64,000 nucleotides of DNA, from positions 441,501 through 505,500 of the forward strand of contig JALGQZ010000015.1 in assembly GCA_023105745.1 (NCBI GenBank). The letters run 5' to 3'. This DNA is from Austropuccinia psidii. Its lineage: Eukaryota > Basidiomycota > Pucciniomycetes > Pucciniales > Sphaerophragmiaceae. This document shows, piece after piece, positions 1 to 12,920 of the stretch (its first letter is position 1; each line of letters opens with the position of its first letter). Under the pieces are notes generated by a model, which was given only the letters and a program-made list of their open reading frames with translations, had not been told where the DNA came from and ran no database searches. The position numbers and the translations under genes are program-made.

Positions 1-1
1 T

Positions 2-892
2 TTCAAGCCCAATACATCCAACAATAATGAGCAAAGAAAATGCCATAAATGTTGAGGTATTGGACATTTAGCCAATAATTGCCTCAAAAAGGAAAGGATT
101 AATGAAATTGTGGAAACAGAAAGCCACAATGACAAAGAGGAAGAATCTGACTCTGAAAAAGAAACAGAAGAGTCAGAAAGCTCTGAAAGTGATGAAACTA
201 ATATAATTAATGCACAAATTAATAATATTGTTATAATTTATGAAGTACTGGATGTTAACTCAAACTTACCACAAGTTGGGACATCTGAAACAAACCTGAC
301 AAATATACAAAATGCAAAAATGTACAGAGCCAAATCTGCACAAGGAATGGGATATACAGCTGGAAAATCAAGTATAAGTAGTGTTATGGTTGATATCCAA
401 GAAGGAAAAGTGAGCTTAGATACAGGAGCATATTGCACCTGTGTTGGTAAAAGTTATTTAAAAACCATTGTCCCAGACTGGCAAGAAAAACTTATTCCAA
501 TACAAGGTGTCAAATTTAGTAGTGCAAGTGAGAGCAAGAAGCCCCTTGGAATAATTGATTTAGCACTAATTTTTCCTCACCCTTCACAATGTGTCAGAAT
601 TAATGGAGAGTTTGAAGGAATGGACAACTGTACTAGTAATTGCTTCATACTTGGAAATGACTACTTATCAATTTATGGTATAGATATCTCTAGCCAAAAA
701 GACAGATATTTTACCATAGGAGATAACAAAAGACAAAAGTTTGGCTTCTTAAATAACAAAAAACAAATCACAGTTATTAAGAATGAGGAGAAAAGTCCAG
801 AAAAGGACCTTTTTATATCTGAACAACTCAAAGAGGCAGAATTCACTCAAGAATTAACAGAAAAAATGAAAGAAAAATTGCTTGACCTCTAA
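2..892 (+). pseudogene. Family A Gag C-terminus and aspartic protease (broken)
   Basis: In this frame a CCHC zinc knuckle reads C-H-K-C, four residues, H, four residues, C at 41-82, with a TGA at 53-55 inside it. An acidic linker rich in Glu and Ser follows. The protease active site D-T-G-A is at 419-430, in the context SLDTGAYC, typical of retropepsins that cut Gag-Pol in the virus-like particle. The stretch ends in TAA at 890-892, but the same frame continues into the reverse transcriptase, so the stop is a mutation rather than a gene end. Confidence 0.75.
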
Positions 893-2314
893 TTTAAGTA
901 CAAAAATGCCTTTGCAACTGACAAGGAGCCACTAGGTGCCATATTTGGGCATGAGGTGGATATAATTCTTAATGTGGAAAAGCCTTACCCACCTTTACTA
1001 AGGAGACCAGCTTACCCAGCTAGTCCAAGGGCTAGAGAAGACCTGGAGGTACACATTAAAGACTTAATGGACCTTGGAGTATTAAGAAAGGTAGGACAAA
1101 ATGAACAGGCAGAGGTCACTACCCCTATCATTATAACTTGGCATAATGGAAAATCAAGGATGATAGGAGACTTCAGAGCCCTGAACACCTATACCATTCC
1201 AGACAGAGACCCAATACCCAGAATCCATGGGACATTGACACAATTGTCTCAAGCTAAGTTCATTACAGCCATGGATGCCCTAAAGAGTTTTCATAAAAAT
1301 GTCTTAACAGACAATTCCAAGAAGCTACTAAGGATAATAGTCCACTGTGGGATTTTTGAATACTTAAGAATGCCATTTGGCATAAAAAATGCACCTTCCC
1401 ATTATCAAAGGATTATGAACACCATATTTCCTGAAGAATTATCAGAAGGATGGTTAATCATCTATATTGATGATATCATAGTTTGCTCAGAAACTTGGGA
1501 AAATAACCTTACAAGACTAGAAAGGGTACTACAGAAAATAGTGCAAGTGAATATGAAAATTTCCTTGAAAAAGTGTCATTTTGCATATAGTGAACTAAAA
1601 GCACTAGGACATGTTGTATCTGGACTTAGTCTAGGCATAGACAAGAATAAATTAGCAGCAGTACTACTTAAGCCAATGCCTCAAGCCAAAAAAGAAATGC
1701 AATCATTTCTAGGACTTGCTGGTTACTATAGACAGCATATAAAGGACTTTGCAAAAATTGCTAAATCCTTGTATAAGCTATGTGACCAACAAACAGTCTA
1801 TGGAATGACAGAAGAAAGAGTCAAGGTATATGAAGAATTGAAAAATTCCTTGACAAATGCCCCATTTCTTCTAATGCCAGATTGAAAACTACCCTTCAAA
1901 CTGTACATTGATGCTTGTGGAGAAGGACTAGGTGCTGCACTAAACCAGACACAAATTATCAATGATAAACCAGTAGAAGGACCAATATGTTTTATTTCAA
2001 GACAAATAAAGCCAACAGAAGCAAGATATGGAGCAAGCCAAATGGAATGCCTCTGCTTAGTGTGGGATTTAGAAAAATTACATTATTACTTGGATGGAAC
2101 AGTATTTGATGTGATTACAGACTGTAATGCTGTAAAATCTCTATTAAATATGAAGACTCCAAATAGACATATGCTGAGATGGCAAATTGCTATCCAAGAA
2201 TACAGAGGAAATATGACTATTGTTCATAAATCTGGCAATATTCATAAAAATGCAGATGGTCTTAGCAGATGGGCTCTAGCAAATACCCCTGACAATCAAG
2301 CATGGGTACCATAG
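893..2314 (+). pseudogene. Family A reverse transcriptase and RNase H (broken)
   Basis: This region encodes an RNA-directed DNA polymerase that would copy element RNA into cDNA. Visible landmarks are the proline-rich entry ([13 protein letters not shown]), [31 protein letters not shown] and the catalytic Y-I-D-D at 1463-1474. A TGA at 1883-1885 stands where related copies in the window read on into the RNase H ([10 protein letters not shown]). RNase H continues in the same frame through [14 protein letters not shown] and ends in NADGLSRW near 2,270. A frame change occurs between about 2,290 and 2,314. It is probably not functional as it stands. Confidence 0.8.
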
Positions 2315-3906
2315 GAAGAGCACCACATGAAGGAATATGTGTTACAGACATAGGCACAGAATTCTTTAACCAAGTTAAAGAAAGCTATAAGATAGACAAG
2401 AATTGCCATATCTTAAGCCAAATTCTAATGAAAGACTGCAAAGACCCATCACTTTCATCAAAATTAGATGAAACATGGAAAAAGGCATATGATGAAGGAA
2501 GATTCCACCTCCTTGGCGGAATCCTTCAACATAGAACAAAAAACACATGTGTTATGGCCTTAACAGATAGAACCCTGATAAACACTATTTTACAAGAGTG
2601 TCATGATAGTGTTGCAGCTGGACATCTTTCAGAAGACTGAACACTAGAAAGAGTGAAAACCTTCTCTTGGTGGCCAAATTGGAAGAAAGATGTTTCAGAA
2701 TACTGCCCAACCTGTGACAGATTTCAAAAAGCTAACAGAGCCACAGGAACGAAATATGGAATGATGATCCAAATCCAAGAACCAAAATCCCCTTGGGAAA
2801 TAGTTCATATGGATTGGGTAACAGCATTACCTCCAGGAGGAGACAAAAGCTATAATGCATGCCTAGTATTGGTTTACAGGTATAGCAAAACTCCCATGTT
2901 CCTACCATGTCACAAAGATGACACAGCTATGGACACAGCCATAATGATATGGAATAAAGCTATTAGCCATGCAGGCTTATTCCAAAATATTATAAGTGAC
3001 AGAGACCCAAAGTTCACTTCAGCATTGTGGAAAAATCTCCATAACTTGTTTGGAACAAAATTATCATTCTAAACAGCTTACCGCCCTCAAACTGATGGTT
3101 TAGCAGAAAGAATGATACAGACCTTGGAGGACATGATCAGAAGATTCTGTGCTTATGGACTAGAATTCAAAGATTCTGATGGTTTTAGCCATGATTGGTG
3201 TACAGTAATACCAGCTCTTGAACTGGCATATAAAACATCAATCCATTCTTCCACTGGCAAAACACCAGAAATGCTAGAAAAAGGTTGGAATGCAAGACTT
3301 CCTTATGATACCCTCAAAAGGGACTTAGAGGATATACATCCAACAGCAAGCAGCTTTAAGATAATGCTTGACAAAGCAAGACACCATGCAAACAGATGTA
3401 CACAAGATTGTTTCAAATATGCAAAGGAAAGATGGGATAAAAGTCATAAACCACCTGACTTCAAAATAGGAAACTTGGTCCTAGTATCAACCCTTAATTT
3501 CAATAACATAAAAGGTCCAAAGAAATTGAAAGATTCCTTTGCAGGACCATTTATGATAAAAGCGCTTCATAGACCCAATGCTGTGCAATTGGAACTAACA
3601 GGTGAACTAATGAGCAAACACCCAACTTTCCCTGTAAGTCTGATAAAACCTTACAGTTCAAGAGACAAGGAGTTATTTCCACTAAGAAATAAACCCCCAC
3701 TTGAAATTCCCCCCTTGGAAGAAGAAGAGGAAAAGAAAATAGTAAAAGTCCTTAAAGAAACAACGACAAGAAACAAAAAAGAAAGAGAATACTTTGTAAG
3801 GTATAGAAATTCAACTCAAGAAGATGAATGGCTACTTGAGAAAAATATAACAAATGCTGATAAACTACTAAGAAGGTTCAGAAATGAAAGAAAACCTGAA
3901 AAATAA
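2302..3906 (+). pseudogene. Family A integrase with chromodomain-like C-terminus (broken)
   Basis: An HHCC-type zinc motif (HDS...GHLS, then CPTCDRFQKA) is followed by the DDE core: D in HMDWVTALPPGG, D in ISDRDPKF, and E in GLAERMIQ after 3,100. The C-terminal part has the GPFMIKALH and FPVSLIKPY blocks of Gypsy integrases, then a chromodomain-like segment (EREYFVRYRN, EDEWLLEKNI, LLRRFRNE). Such domains can steer chromoviruses to heterochromatin. TGA at 2638-2640 and TAA at 3070-3072 break the frame. The tail up to 3906 is otherwise open. Confidence 0.8.
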
Positions 3907-4024
3907 AAAAGTTAAGCATTATTGCGCTTCAAGACTAACAAAGTCTATTGAAGAGGTAGGACAGTGGATGATACCCTAATTACACATATCATATTGTGGT
4001 ACAATATTTTTTGGTGGTAGGGAA

Positions 4025-5940
4025 TTTGAACCTTTGAGATATGACCACATACCCAAAAAGATCACAAGAAACATTTAAAACAATTGTACATTAAAAATAA
4101 GTACCTTAAAGCTACAAAAATGCCATAAATTGGCATAAAACTTTGTTTAACTTAAAAACCAATGAATAAAAATTTGAAATAGATTATACCATTGGATTCC
4201 CCATGGTAAAATACACATATACCATTTTTATGGCATATCTGTAAAGTCAATATTGAATAAGTTATAAGTAATAATACCTCATAAAAAAAACAAATCCTTG
4301 ATTATTTCAAACCCAATGAGCCAACATGTGAAACATATGGTACCATTGGATTCTCCATAAAAATCCACATATAAAAAAATCAAGAAGCTAAACTCCAAAG
4401 TCAACACTTAAGGAGTTAAGCTGAATATATGCACTTTTTTGGTCAATGCATATATTCAAGGATTTTAGCTAATATCTTTTGAAATATGCATGATAGAGTG
4501 ATGAGCAAAAAAAAGGCATCACGTAATTCCTGTAGAAATACAGATATGAAGTTTATTTTACAAGCTATAAACAAGGTTAAAACCTGTAAGGGATTATTGA
4601 TTAAAATCAATAGAGCTGTTGACCACTTTGTTGTGAAAGTGGTCCAAGCTTAGAAAAAAGGAGACAGTTGGATTCTACTAGTTCATTCGTTAAGAATTAT
4701 GTATTCCTTATTATAATATTCAAGGTATAACCCCTTGAAATCTTGGTTTGCAGTTTAAAATATTAAATTTCAACAGAAAAGATGATTTACAAGAAAAATA
4801 ATCAAAAGTAGAGTTTTGATGATGTAACAAAACTCTCTTGGAAGAATAATATGATTATGCCAAGCTATTAGAATTCATTCTCTGAATTGCTTTAGCATGC
4901 AAAACTCAAAAGCTATTAAGGATCAAAGTTTGAGCTTAATTTGATCATTTATGATCACTCACTGTAACCTTAATTTAAGTCTAACAGTCATATGAGTGAT
5001 AAGATTGGTTAATACTGTTAGTTTATGATTCAAACTAATAGAATCCACGAATTTTGGGGTTCTCCCAAGCCTTGACGTCATCAAACTTAGAGCTATAGTG
5101 ATAACTCTAAATAATGGCATAATAATGAGATAAGATGGTTTGATCATGATGTAATCATCACCAAACCTTAAACTATGGATCAATTCCAGTGGATATGATC
5201 AGTGCACGTCTACTAGAAGCCTGTTGGACTCTAGGAGGGAGGTATTTACTATAAATAGAGCTCTTTTTAGTCTGTTTTCCCCTTAGACGCTTACAAAACA
5301 TGAAATCATTATATAAAAAGGTAATTTCTTTCTTCTTTATATATAAAACTTCTATATTATTAAAGACCAAAGACCATCTTATAATAATCTTCATATTTGA
5401 CGTGATTATTACAATTATTTAATTGTTTTGTTTAAATTTCTCCCAAAAACCTCAATTCCACACAAAATCAAGAAAATTTAAAATTTCTCTTAAACTTTAT
5501 TGTAAATACAATTTAAATAAGCTGTATTTACATTTCTAGGCGTAAATTTACTCAAAAGTATTATTATTAAGCATTAAAAGTAGGTTATTTCTCTTATTAT
5601 AATCATTTTTTCTCTATTACTACTTTTTAATAATTCTATAATTGATATAAATAGTATTTATATTAATTTATAACCTTAACATTGGTAATATTATTGTTAT
5701 TAATTGTTTTTTATTAATGAAAAACAATTTTTTACGCCTTGATTATTTGTTGGTAGCAATAATAAAGTGCTTTTTAATATATTAATTATCTTATATTAAT
5801 ATATTTATTTTATATATATTGTGTATTATAATATAAATTATATTATTATATTTATTTAATAATATAGTTATTTTATGCCATAATTATAATTATTTTTTAT
5901 CTTATTTAATTTATGTATAAAGACATTAATAGTACAACAA
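4025..5940 (+). repeat. Family A 3' LTR
   Basis: Starts just after a purine-rich stretch (ggtggtaggg). The first bases (TTTGAACC) match the TGTGARCC start of related LTRs at 22,298, 36,370 and 40,671 (reverse). Long stretches match 22,298-23,085 on the same strand and 39,002-40,671 on the other. It contains a TATA box at 5250. The last 500 bases are extremely AT-rich. I place the end near 5,940 from the change to family B sequence, with no exact TG...CA end verified. Confidence 0.7.
5250..5258 (+). promoter_or_regulatory. LTR TATA box (TATAAATAG)
   Basis: It lies about 1.22 kb into the LTR, after a stretch that is recognisable on the other strand in the LTR at 39,002-40,671, where TATATAAAGG sits at the same place (39,592-39,601). 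The equal position supports a real core promoter driving element RNA. Confidence 0.6.
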
Positions 5941-5944
5941 GAGG

Positions 5945-6743
5945 AATATTAGTAATTTTTACTTATTGCTTCATGGTCAAACCTTACAAGTTTCATCAAG
6001 AAAGATGCCCATTTTCCCCTCAATGAGGAAGCTCTTAGACAGCTTCATAAACCCAAAGAGGCATTCACCATTTCTCAAATCTTTTCTCACTTTGATACCT
6101 CTCTACCCACCATTGTAGAGACTGTTGCATCAGATTATGCCTTGGGTGCTGTACTGAGTCAGACTTCTGACTCAGGAGAACATCCCATTGCATTTGGTAA
6201 CCGCAAGCTTCCCCCAGCTCTGCTCAATGATGAGATTCATGACAAGGAACTCCTTGGCATAGTCTGGGCTCTTAAGTGCTGGAGAGCTTTTCTCCTTTCT
6301 CTTTCTTCCTCTTTTGAATTTCTTACCAATCATTCCTCACTTCAATATTTTATTTCATCAAAGATTCTCACTTGCCTTCAAGCCCACTGGGCTGAATTCC
6401 TCTCTGAGTTCCATTTTTCAATCACTTAATGCCCTGGCCGCTTGGCCACCCTCCCAATGCATTGTCAGGCCGGGACAACATTTACCCTGAGAGGGGGGAA
6501 GACATAATCAGCAATAATCCAATGAATTATCAAAAAATAATCAAGCAACATGTAATTCAAGCCTGAAAATCTTTTGCAGTCAAGATGGAAGCATTTTCAA
6601 ATTTGATTGAATAAATTCAGAAGTCATTATGGCAAGATTCTCAATATAGAAGTATTCTTGCAGATTTTGGTGAAGGAAAATGTGGCCAAGATTATTCTCT
6701 TGATTCCTCCTCCCAACTTCTCCTGTTCAAAGATTGGGGGTGG
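5945..6743 (+). pseudogene. Family B fragment B0: RNase H and integrase start
   Basis: This aligns with 15,890-16,650 of the better B2 copy. It starts in the linker after the reverse transcriptase (VSSRKIPV-like region), runs through an RNase H domain (GAVLSQTSDSGEHPIAF, KELLGIVWALK) and ends in the first part of integrase. It is cut on the left by the family A LTR and on the right by the family B LTR at 6,744, with no polypurine tract between. It looks like an old target into which both elements inserted. Several stops and frame changes are present. Confidence 0.75.
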
Positions 6744-8247
6744 TGTCACAACCATGGAAATCCACCCTCTTGGACTTCAATATGGCATATCCATGCTATA
6801 TCCAATATGTGGCAGTTTGGCCATATCCATAATCATTCGCCAAATTGGACATTGCCATGTTTTATGGCCTTCATTGTCATTTTATCATCTGGGGCCAAAA
6901 TGGCCCCTTCACAATCATCAAGCCATTCTAGGCTGTCTCTGTGCTTTTGGGAATCTTGGGTATTTTCCATACAACAGGGAAAATATTTCCCCAAAGCCTG
7001 TAGTTGGCTTTTTAAGCTTCAAATACAGCTTGTGCACTTTTGTGCATTTAGCTGTATTAAGCCATCTAGGCCATATTTCTCATGCATTATTTTCAATATG
7101 CCCAAAAGGCCATATCACGCCCTATGGGGCTTAATTGCCAGTTTTGTACATTTTGCGCTCTTTTGTGCATTTTTGTGCACTTTGCGCAAATACAGTTTTG
7201 AAGTTGTATTAGCTGTATTTTGCCAAAAACCCAAAAATGGCCAAATACCCCAAAAGAAATTTGATCACCTCCGAAGCCTCCAAAACCCAAGTTTCACTCT
7301 TATCCTCCTGGCATCATTCCAAAAGACCTTTGGCCACATTCAACCTTCAGTAACCCAAAGTGCCATATATATTGTTATACACCATTATGCATCTTTTTTC
7401 AGCACCAATCCAATGGTGGCAATTTAAAATGGTTATTTAAGCTTTTCAACAGGTCATCAAGGCTCAAGGGCAAGTGTCATAATCTAAAATACCAATGACG
7501 CAATCAAGCAATAAATTGTTATTCTCACTCACAGCATTCCTCCAGGGAATACTGGCTGTTCATTCTCAAGGGATAAAGAGGCAGTACCAAAATCAGTTGT
7601 AAAGTTTCAATGCTCCATCAACCCTACTGGGAAACCACATTAAATTCAATACAGTCTGGATTAACCAAGACCTGTATTTCAATAATACATCATGGGAAAA
7701 TCATTCAACACAGTTCATTTCCCAATCTGGCAAGGTATACACTCCATCAGACAATCAATACAGCTTCCAGTATTCAATACAGGACCACTGCTAGCCTGAA
7801 GGAGTCAAGCTCTCACCTTTTCACATATACCAGCCTCCTTTGACCCTGGGGGGGTTTCCCCCAGTTAATTAATATATTTTGATTTTATTTTACCCTTATT
7901 TATCTTACCATTTTTGTTAAGTGAATACTGATATTATCAAGTCAGTCATTTAGCACCTTTTCTCTTTTCTTTCTTTTCCTGTCAATGGAGATTTGGTGGT
8001 CATATCCTTACTAATTCCATTGTTCATTTTGGCAGGTTGAAACAGTGATTAAGGACTTACTTGGTTGGCTCTTTGGCCATTTGGCTTCTCTTTCTTCTCA
8101 TTGCATCTCATCTTTGTACTTGCATTCTTCTCAGAAAAATTTATTCTTTTATTTTATTTTCTTTATTCTCTTGGAGTCTTCCAAGTGAGTTCCCTGATTT
8201 CTGAGTGCCAGGCCACTCTTGTTTTCTGTCCAAGAGCCCCTGTGACA
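6744..8247 (+). repeat. Family B LTR, copy B1
   Basis: Begins TGTCACAACC and ends GTGACA, so the ends form a 6-base inverted repeat (TGTCAC/GTGACA). It matches LTRs at 10,727-12,171 and 19,228-20,536. It is followed by the same leader and gag start as B2, so it is a 5' LTR. The left junction falls inside integrase sequence, as expected for insertion into the older B0 copy. The U3 contains short repeats of the type ttttGCGCA near 7,150-7,190. Confidence 0.85.
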
Positions 8248-8993
8248 TCATATTAATTAACTCATAATTTGTTTTCATTCTGTTCATTCTTTCTTTATTA
8301 TTTCATTCACTCATTTCATTGAAATTATGACTCTTTAATGCTTATGAACCTTATGATTCATTGTCCCCTCTCAATTGTCTCTCATTCAATCTTCATTCTG
8401 AAAATTGAATGCTGACCCCAATTTTATTTTTTGTTTCTCTTTTTTGAAATCTTATCTCAAATCATCATTTTTAATTCATTCATAATTCAGGCATCATCTT
8501 AATTTTCATTTGATTTTCAAATTTTTCATCAAGTTATTCAGACACATTATTCATATCAAGGTTGATATTTGATCCATTCTTCAAGAATTTTGATTTTTAA
8601 AGAAGAACTCACTTGATTTTTCGTTGCTTGATTCATTTGACATAAATTGATATTGATCTCAAGAAAATTGATTGACCTGAAGATTTCATTGATTTTGCTG
8701 ATTTTTCACATCAAGAATGTTGACATAAATTGATTTTGCCTCAGTAATTCATCTTGATTGATTGATTTTCCGCAAGATTTTGATTTTTATTGATTTGAAA
8801 TTTGACTTATTAACTTCAAGGTTTCTTTTGATATTTGATTGATTGATTTACCTGAAAATCTCATTTGATTTATTGATTTTCCTCAAGATATTGATTTTGA
8901 CTTTTGACTTCAAACATTATTTCCAATTGCCTCAAGTTTTCATCTTCAAATCTTGATTCTTGTCCATTGTATTTCATTTATTATCCTGAAATC
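8248..8993 (+). other. Family B1 leader, no gene
   Basis: A 5' untranslated leader between LTR and gag. It is low-complexity, with many copies of TTGATTT and ATTGATTT, and its counterpart at 12,172-12,920 is very similar. I see no coding region. Short open frames within it have no recognisable content. Confidence 0.6.
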
Positions 8994-9708
8994 ATGTCTA
9001 TCCAACACTCACCTCCTGCAAGCCAGACAAGATCTCAGGCCAGAACTCAAGCTGTTCCCACTCCAGCTCCAAGGGCTCCTCTTGATGGCACCCCAGCAGT
9101 TTCTCAATTGAGGGCCAAAGTGGACAAAGGACCCATTTTGGAAGGAAGGAAGAGGGCCAAGAAGATCAAGTTCATTTTCAAGAGTAGTTGGTGGATTTCC
9201 AGGAACTTCAAGGACCATTTTCAGAGGTCCTGGGGAAGATGGTGAAGAGGAGGAGTAGAATTCTGTGGCAGAGGAAGAGTCTGATGGTACTGAAGGTGTT
9301 CCTGCTCCTGTGGGGGCATCCCAAGGTACTGAAGGACCAGCTCTAGCCCAGTCTAATCAGCCTGTCTCTCATAAGTCTGAACCATCCTTATTGGTCATTA
9401 TGCAGCAAATGACTCAGATTATGGCCAACTCTCAAGCAGCTTCATCCTCTGAAGCATCAAGACCACCAGCCTTCAAGACTCTATCTATGAAGGTACCAGA
9501 ATGCTTTGATGGGACTCAACCGTTCAAAGTTAGAAGCTTTATTCAGTCATGTCAACTGATTTTTCATAATGATCCGGAAAACCTCTTTCAAGACAGAAAG
9601 AAGGTCCTTTATGCCACTTCATTTTTCATTGCCAGGGCTGCAAAATGGATTGAGCCTTATCTTTCCAATCCTAAGAAGTTTTATGAACGAAATAAGAAAG
9701 AAGCATAG
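8994..9708 (+). pseudogene. Family B1 gag N-terminal fragment (frameshifted, cut)
   Basis: It starts at ATG 8994 (MSIQHSPPASQTR) and matches the B2 Gag start at 12,921. A short deletion near 9,150 changes frame, and the reading continues from about 9,265 (EGVPAPVGASQGTEG) into the capsid-like segment with CFDGTQPFKVRSFIQSC. The match to B2 stops near 9,670, where Copia-derived sequence begins. It would have supplied the structural Gag protein but cannot as it stands. Confidence 0.75.
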
Positions 9709-9919
9709 TACAAAAGATCGGTAAGATTTATTGCACTATAACAGCATAGATAAGAAGAAGAAAGAGAGAAACACCTAAGAGGTTTTATGAACAAAATAAG
9801 AAAGAAACACCGTCAAAAACATGGGGAAAGGTTTACAACAATCCAGAGGTACACTAATTATACCTTTGGATACTAAGAAAATACAAGTAGGCAAGGGTGA
9901 TCTTATTAAAAGTTATTTC
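9671..9919. other. Spacer between gag B1 and Copia fragment
   Basis: Two direct repeats of about 35 bases containing ttttatgaac and aaataagaaagaa lie at 9,669-9,704 and 9,775-9,810. This may be the 3' end or an LTR remnant of the Copia element read on the - strand. I cannot place its ends and see no gene. Confidence 0.35.
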
Positions 9920-10726
9920 CTAGGTGATAACAACAGAAAAAAAACTAGACATGGAAAATCTATATACAGAACGGTAGTAAAGAGGAATTTGTCTGAAAGA
10001 GGAAAAATGTGATGTAGTACAAAGTGAAACAGGAGAAAGCTTTATACACCCTCTTGCTGGGTAGTGCAATGAGTCCCATTTTTGATGAAAGGTTTGATTC
10101 TTGGGCTTGAACAACCCTTTGGTGAATATTTTGGGCCACATATTGGAATTTGGAATGTAAGATAGGTTAATCTCTTTGTTGGTGGTCAAATTGTGCAACC
10201 AGTTTAGCCTGATATTGAGATGTCAAGTCTTGTGATGATAGAGAGGATTATGGCAGAGTTTGACAGGACCTTGATTATCACATCGCAATTGAACAGGCGG
10301 ATCAATTTTTAAGTTGATGAGTAACTTTTTGAGCCATAAAATGTCTTGAGTGAGTTTTACAAGTCCATTTTGTTCTGCTTCGGTGGTGGAGAGGGAAGCA
10401 GTTGATTGCTTTTTGGTTTTCCAAGCAATTAATCCTCCAAACAGAATGCCAAACCCAGAAAAAGACTTCCCATTGTAATTACTGCCCCAATCAGAATCTG
10501 CAAAATCACTTAGATTTGAAGAAAGGTTTTTACCTCCAAGGATGAGTGAGAAATCCTTGGTTCCTTGAAGGTATCCTAATATTCTCTTGAATGCGCTAAA
10601 TGAGCATCAGATGGAGAATCCAGAAACTGAGATAATGGAAGAGTTGAATTGGCCAAATTGGGTCTTGTGCAAGTGACTAGGTATTTCAACAAACCAACAG
10701 CCTTTTGATCTTCAAAAGAGTCGTTT
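9920..10726 (-). pseudogene. Ty1/Copia Pol C-terminus (RT end and RNase H), broken
   Basis: Read on the - strand from 10,726 it gives the Copia end of reverse transcriptase (KAVGLLKYLVTCTRPNLA) and RNase H: FADSDWG near 10,500, IAWKTKKQSTASLSTTEAE near 10,400, CDNQGPVKLCHNP near 10,270, then HLNIRLNW and IFTKGL near 10,110. This motif order (RNase H after RT, with a TKGL end) is Ty1/Copia, not Gypsy. A frame change near 10,600 and a stop after HHKT (near 10,225) break it. It is cut at 10,727 by the family B LTR, so Copia inserted in gag B1 and B2 then inserted in Copia. Confidence 0.8.
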
Positions 10727-12171
10727 TGTCACAACCATGGTAATTCACCTCCTTGGATCTCCATATGGCATATCAAGACACAGTACTTTTATGGCCAATT
10801 GGCCATATCCATCACCAGTGGCCAATATGGCCACGTCATGATCTTATGGACCATTATGGCCATTTGTCTTTTGGGACCTTCATGGCCCTTCACCTCAATC
10901 CAGAAGCCATAGCGGCAATTTATGCCCAAATGGGTATTTCTGGTCATTTCCCTCAAAACCAGGGGAAATGGCCCAAATGGCCGTTTTTGGCCATGTGGGC
11001 TCGTAATGCGCATTTGCACATTTTTGCGCACTTTGCGCACTTTGACGGAAAGTGTCCAAAAGACACTTTCCCGCCCTTTGGGCCAGTTTTTGGCTCAGAA
11101 CACAAAAGTTTCCAAAAGCCCCAAAGGACCCAGAAACACCTTTCCAAGCTCTGAATCCATCCCATCCATCTTTTTACCCTCTTTCTTTCCATCTCAAGAC
11201 CTTTGGATGTAATCTTCTTTCCAATGAACCAATATGCCAGAAATGATGTTATATATCATTGTGCATCATTTTTTAACAGAAATTCAATGGTGGCAATATC
11301 AAATGTTCATTTAAACATTCCAACATATCATGACGTCATCAAGGCACCCAATCATTCAGAGGACTCATCAAGGCTCTAGAGCAAGTGTTTCAGCGTCAAA
11401 GACCAATCACGCGATCAAGACGTCATTGGATAATTCCATTAACAGTATTCATCTGATGAAATACTGTTCAACCATTCCCAAGTGATTAAAGAGGCAGTTC
11501 ATTCATTCATTCATTCAATTGTCAAGTGTCAAAGCTCCACTCAATCCATCTTGGCAACCATATTCATTTCAATACAGTCTGGATCCATCAAGAACTGTAT
11601 TTCATTTTCAAGCATGGTAAATTCATTCAATTCAATTCAATTTCAATATTAGCCATCTGTATCCATTTTAAAAGCAATCAATACAGCCCAAGGATCAATA
11701 CAGATCAGTTATCAGCCTGAAGAACTCAAGCTCCCTACTTTTCACATATACCGGCTACGCTTTCCACCCTGGGGGGTTTTTCCCCAGTTAATTAATATAT
11801 TTTGATTTTATTTCATCTTTATTTATCTTATCATTTTTGTTAAGTGAATACTGATATTATCAAGTCAGTCATTTAGCACCGTTTCTCTTTTTCTTTCTTT
11901 GCCTGTCAATGGAGATTTGGTGGTCATATCCTTACTAATTCCATTGTTCATTTTGGCAGGTTGAAACAGTGATTAAGGACTTAATTAGTTGGTTCTTTGG
12001 CCATTTGGCTTCTCTTTCCTCTCATTGCATCTCATCTTTTTACTTGCATAATTCTTAGAGGAATTTATTCTTTTACTTTTATTTCTTCATTCTTTTGGAG
12101 TCTTCCAAGTGAGTTCCCTGATTTCTGAGTGCCAGGCCACTCTTGTTTTCTGTCCAAGAGCCCCTGTGACA
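10727..12171 (+). repeat. Family B2 5' LTR
   Basis: Begins TGTCACAACC and ends GTGACA. It is nearly identical to the 3' LTR at 19,228 over the stretch before 11,760. It differs mainly in the GCGCA-rich part of U3 near 11,000-11,050, which is shorter here than in the 3' LTR. Confidence 0.9.
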
Positions 12172-12920
12172 TTATATTAACTAACTCATAGTTTCTTTTC
12201 AGTATGTTCATTCTTTCTTCATAATTTCATTCACTCATTTCATTGAAATTATGACTCTTTAATGCTTATGAACCTTATGATTCATTGTCACCTCTCAATT
12301 TTCTCTCATTCATTCTTCATTCTGAAAATTGAAAGCTTACTGAATTTTATTTTGTGCTTCTCTTTTTAAATCTTATTCAAATGATCATTTTGAATTCATT
12401 CATAATCCAAGTGTCATATTAATTTCATTTGATTATCAAGTTTTTCATAAAGTTATTCAGACACATTCTTCAAATAAACATTCATATTTGATTCATTCTT
12501 CAACAATTTTGATTTTTTGAAGAAGAACTCACTTGAATTTGATTTGATTTATTGATTTGACATAAATTGATATTGACCTCAAGAAAATTGATTGACCTGA
12601 AGATTTCATTGATTTTGGTGATTTTTCACATCAAGAATTTTTGACATAAATTGATTTTTCTTCAAGAATTCATTTGATTGATTGATTGATTTTGCAGGAT
12701 TTTGATTTAATTGATTTGTAATTTGATTTTTTGACTTCAAGATTTCATTTGATATTTAACTGATTGATTTCCCTGAAGATTTCATTTGATTTATTGATTT
12801 TTATTGATTTTCCTCAAGATATTGATTTTGATTGTTGCCTTCAAGAATTATTTCAAATTGCCTCAAGTTTTCATCTTCAAATATTGACTCTTTCATTTTA
12901 TTTCATTTTACCCTGAAATC
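12172..12920 (+). other. Family B2 leader, no gene
   Basis: Untranslated leader with repeated TTGATTT and CTTCAAGA words, similar to 8,248-8,993. No coding region is seen. I could not recognise a tRNA primer binding site directly after the LTR. Confidence 0.6.

Larger units (their letters stand above)
1..5940 (+). mobile_element. Family A Ty3/Gypsy chromovirus, 3' part with 3' LTR
   Basis: The order Gag zinc knuckle, protease, reverse transcriptase, RNase H, integrase and chromodomain-like end is Ty3/Gypsy order, followed by a polypurine stretch (about 4010-4024) and an LTR. Gag and Pol share one frame down to about 2,300, so the parent probably had a single gag-pol reading frame. This copy is broken by stops at 53, 890, 1883, 2638 and 3070 and by one frame change near 2,300. 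The 5' LTR and most of gag lie before the window. It abuts a family B fragment at about 5,945, so it probably inserted into that older element. The right end is approximate. Confidence 0.85.

Noticed and set aside
1..3906. RIP-like C-to-T mutation as the cause of all stops
   Set aside because: Some stops fit C-to-T or G-to-A, but others (GAA to TAA at 53,074; probable TCA to TAA at 3,070) do not.
6744..12171. Tandem recombination for family B, as in family C
   Set aside because: No polypurine tract or shared LTR logic at 6,744 and 10,727; both junctions fall inside other coding sequences, so nested insertion is simpler.
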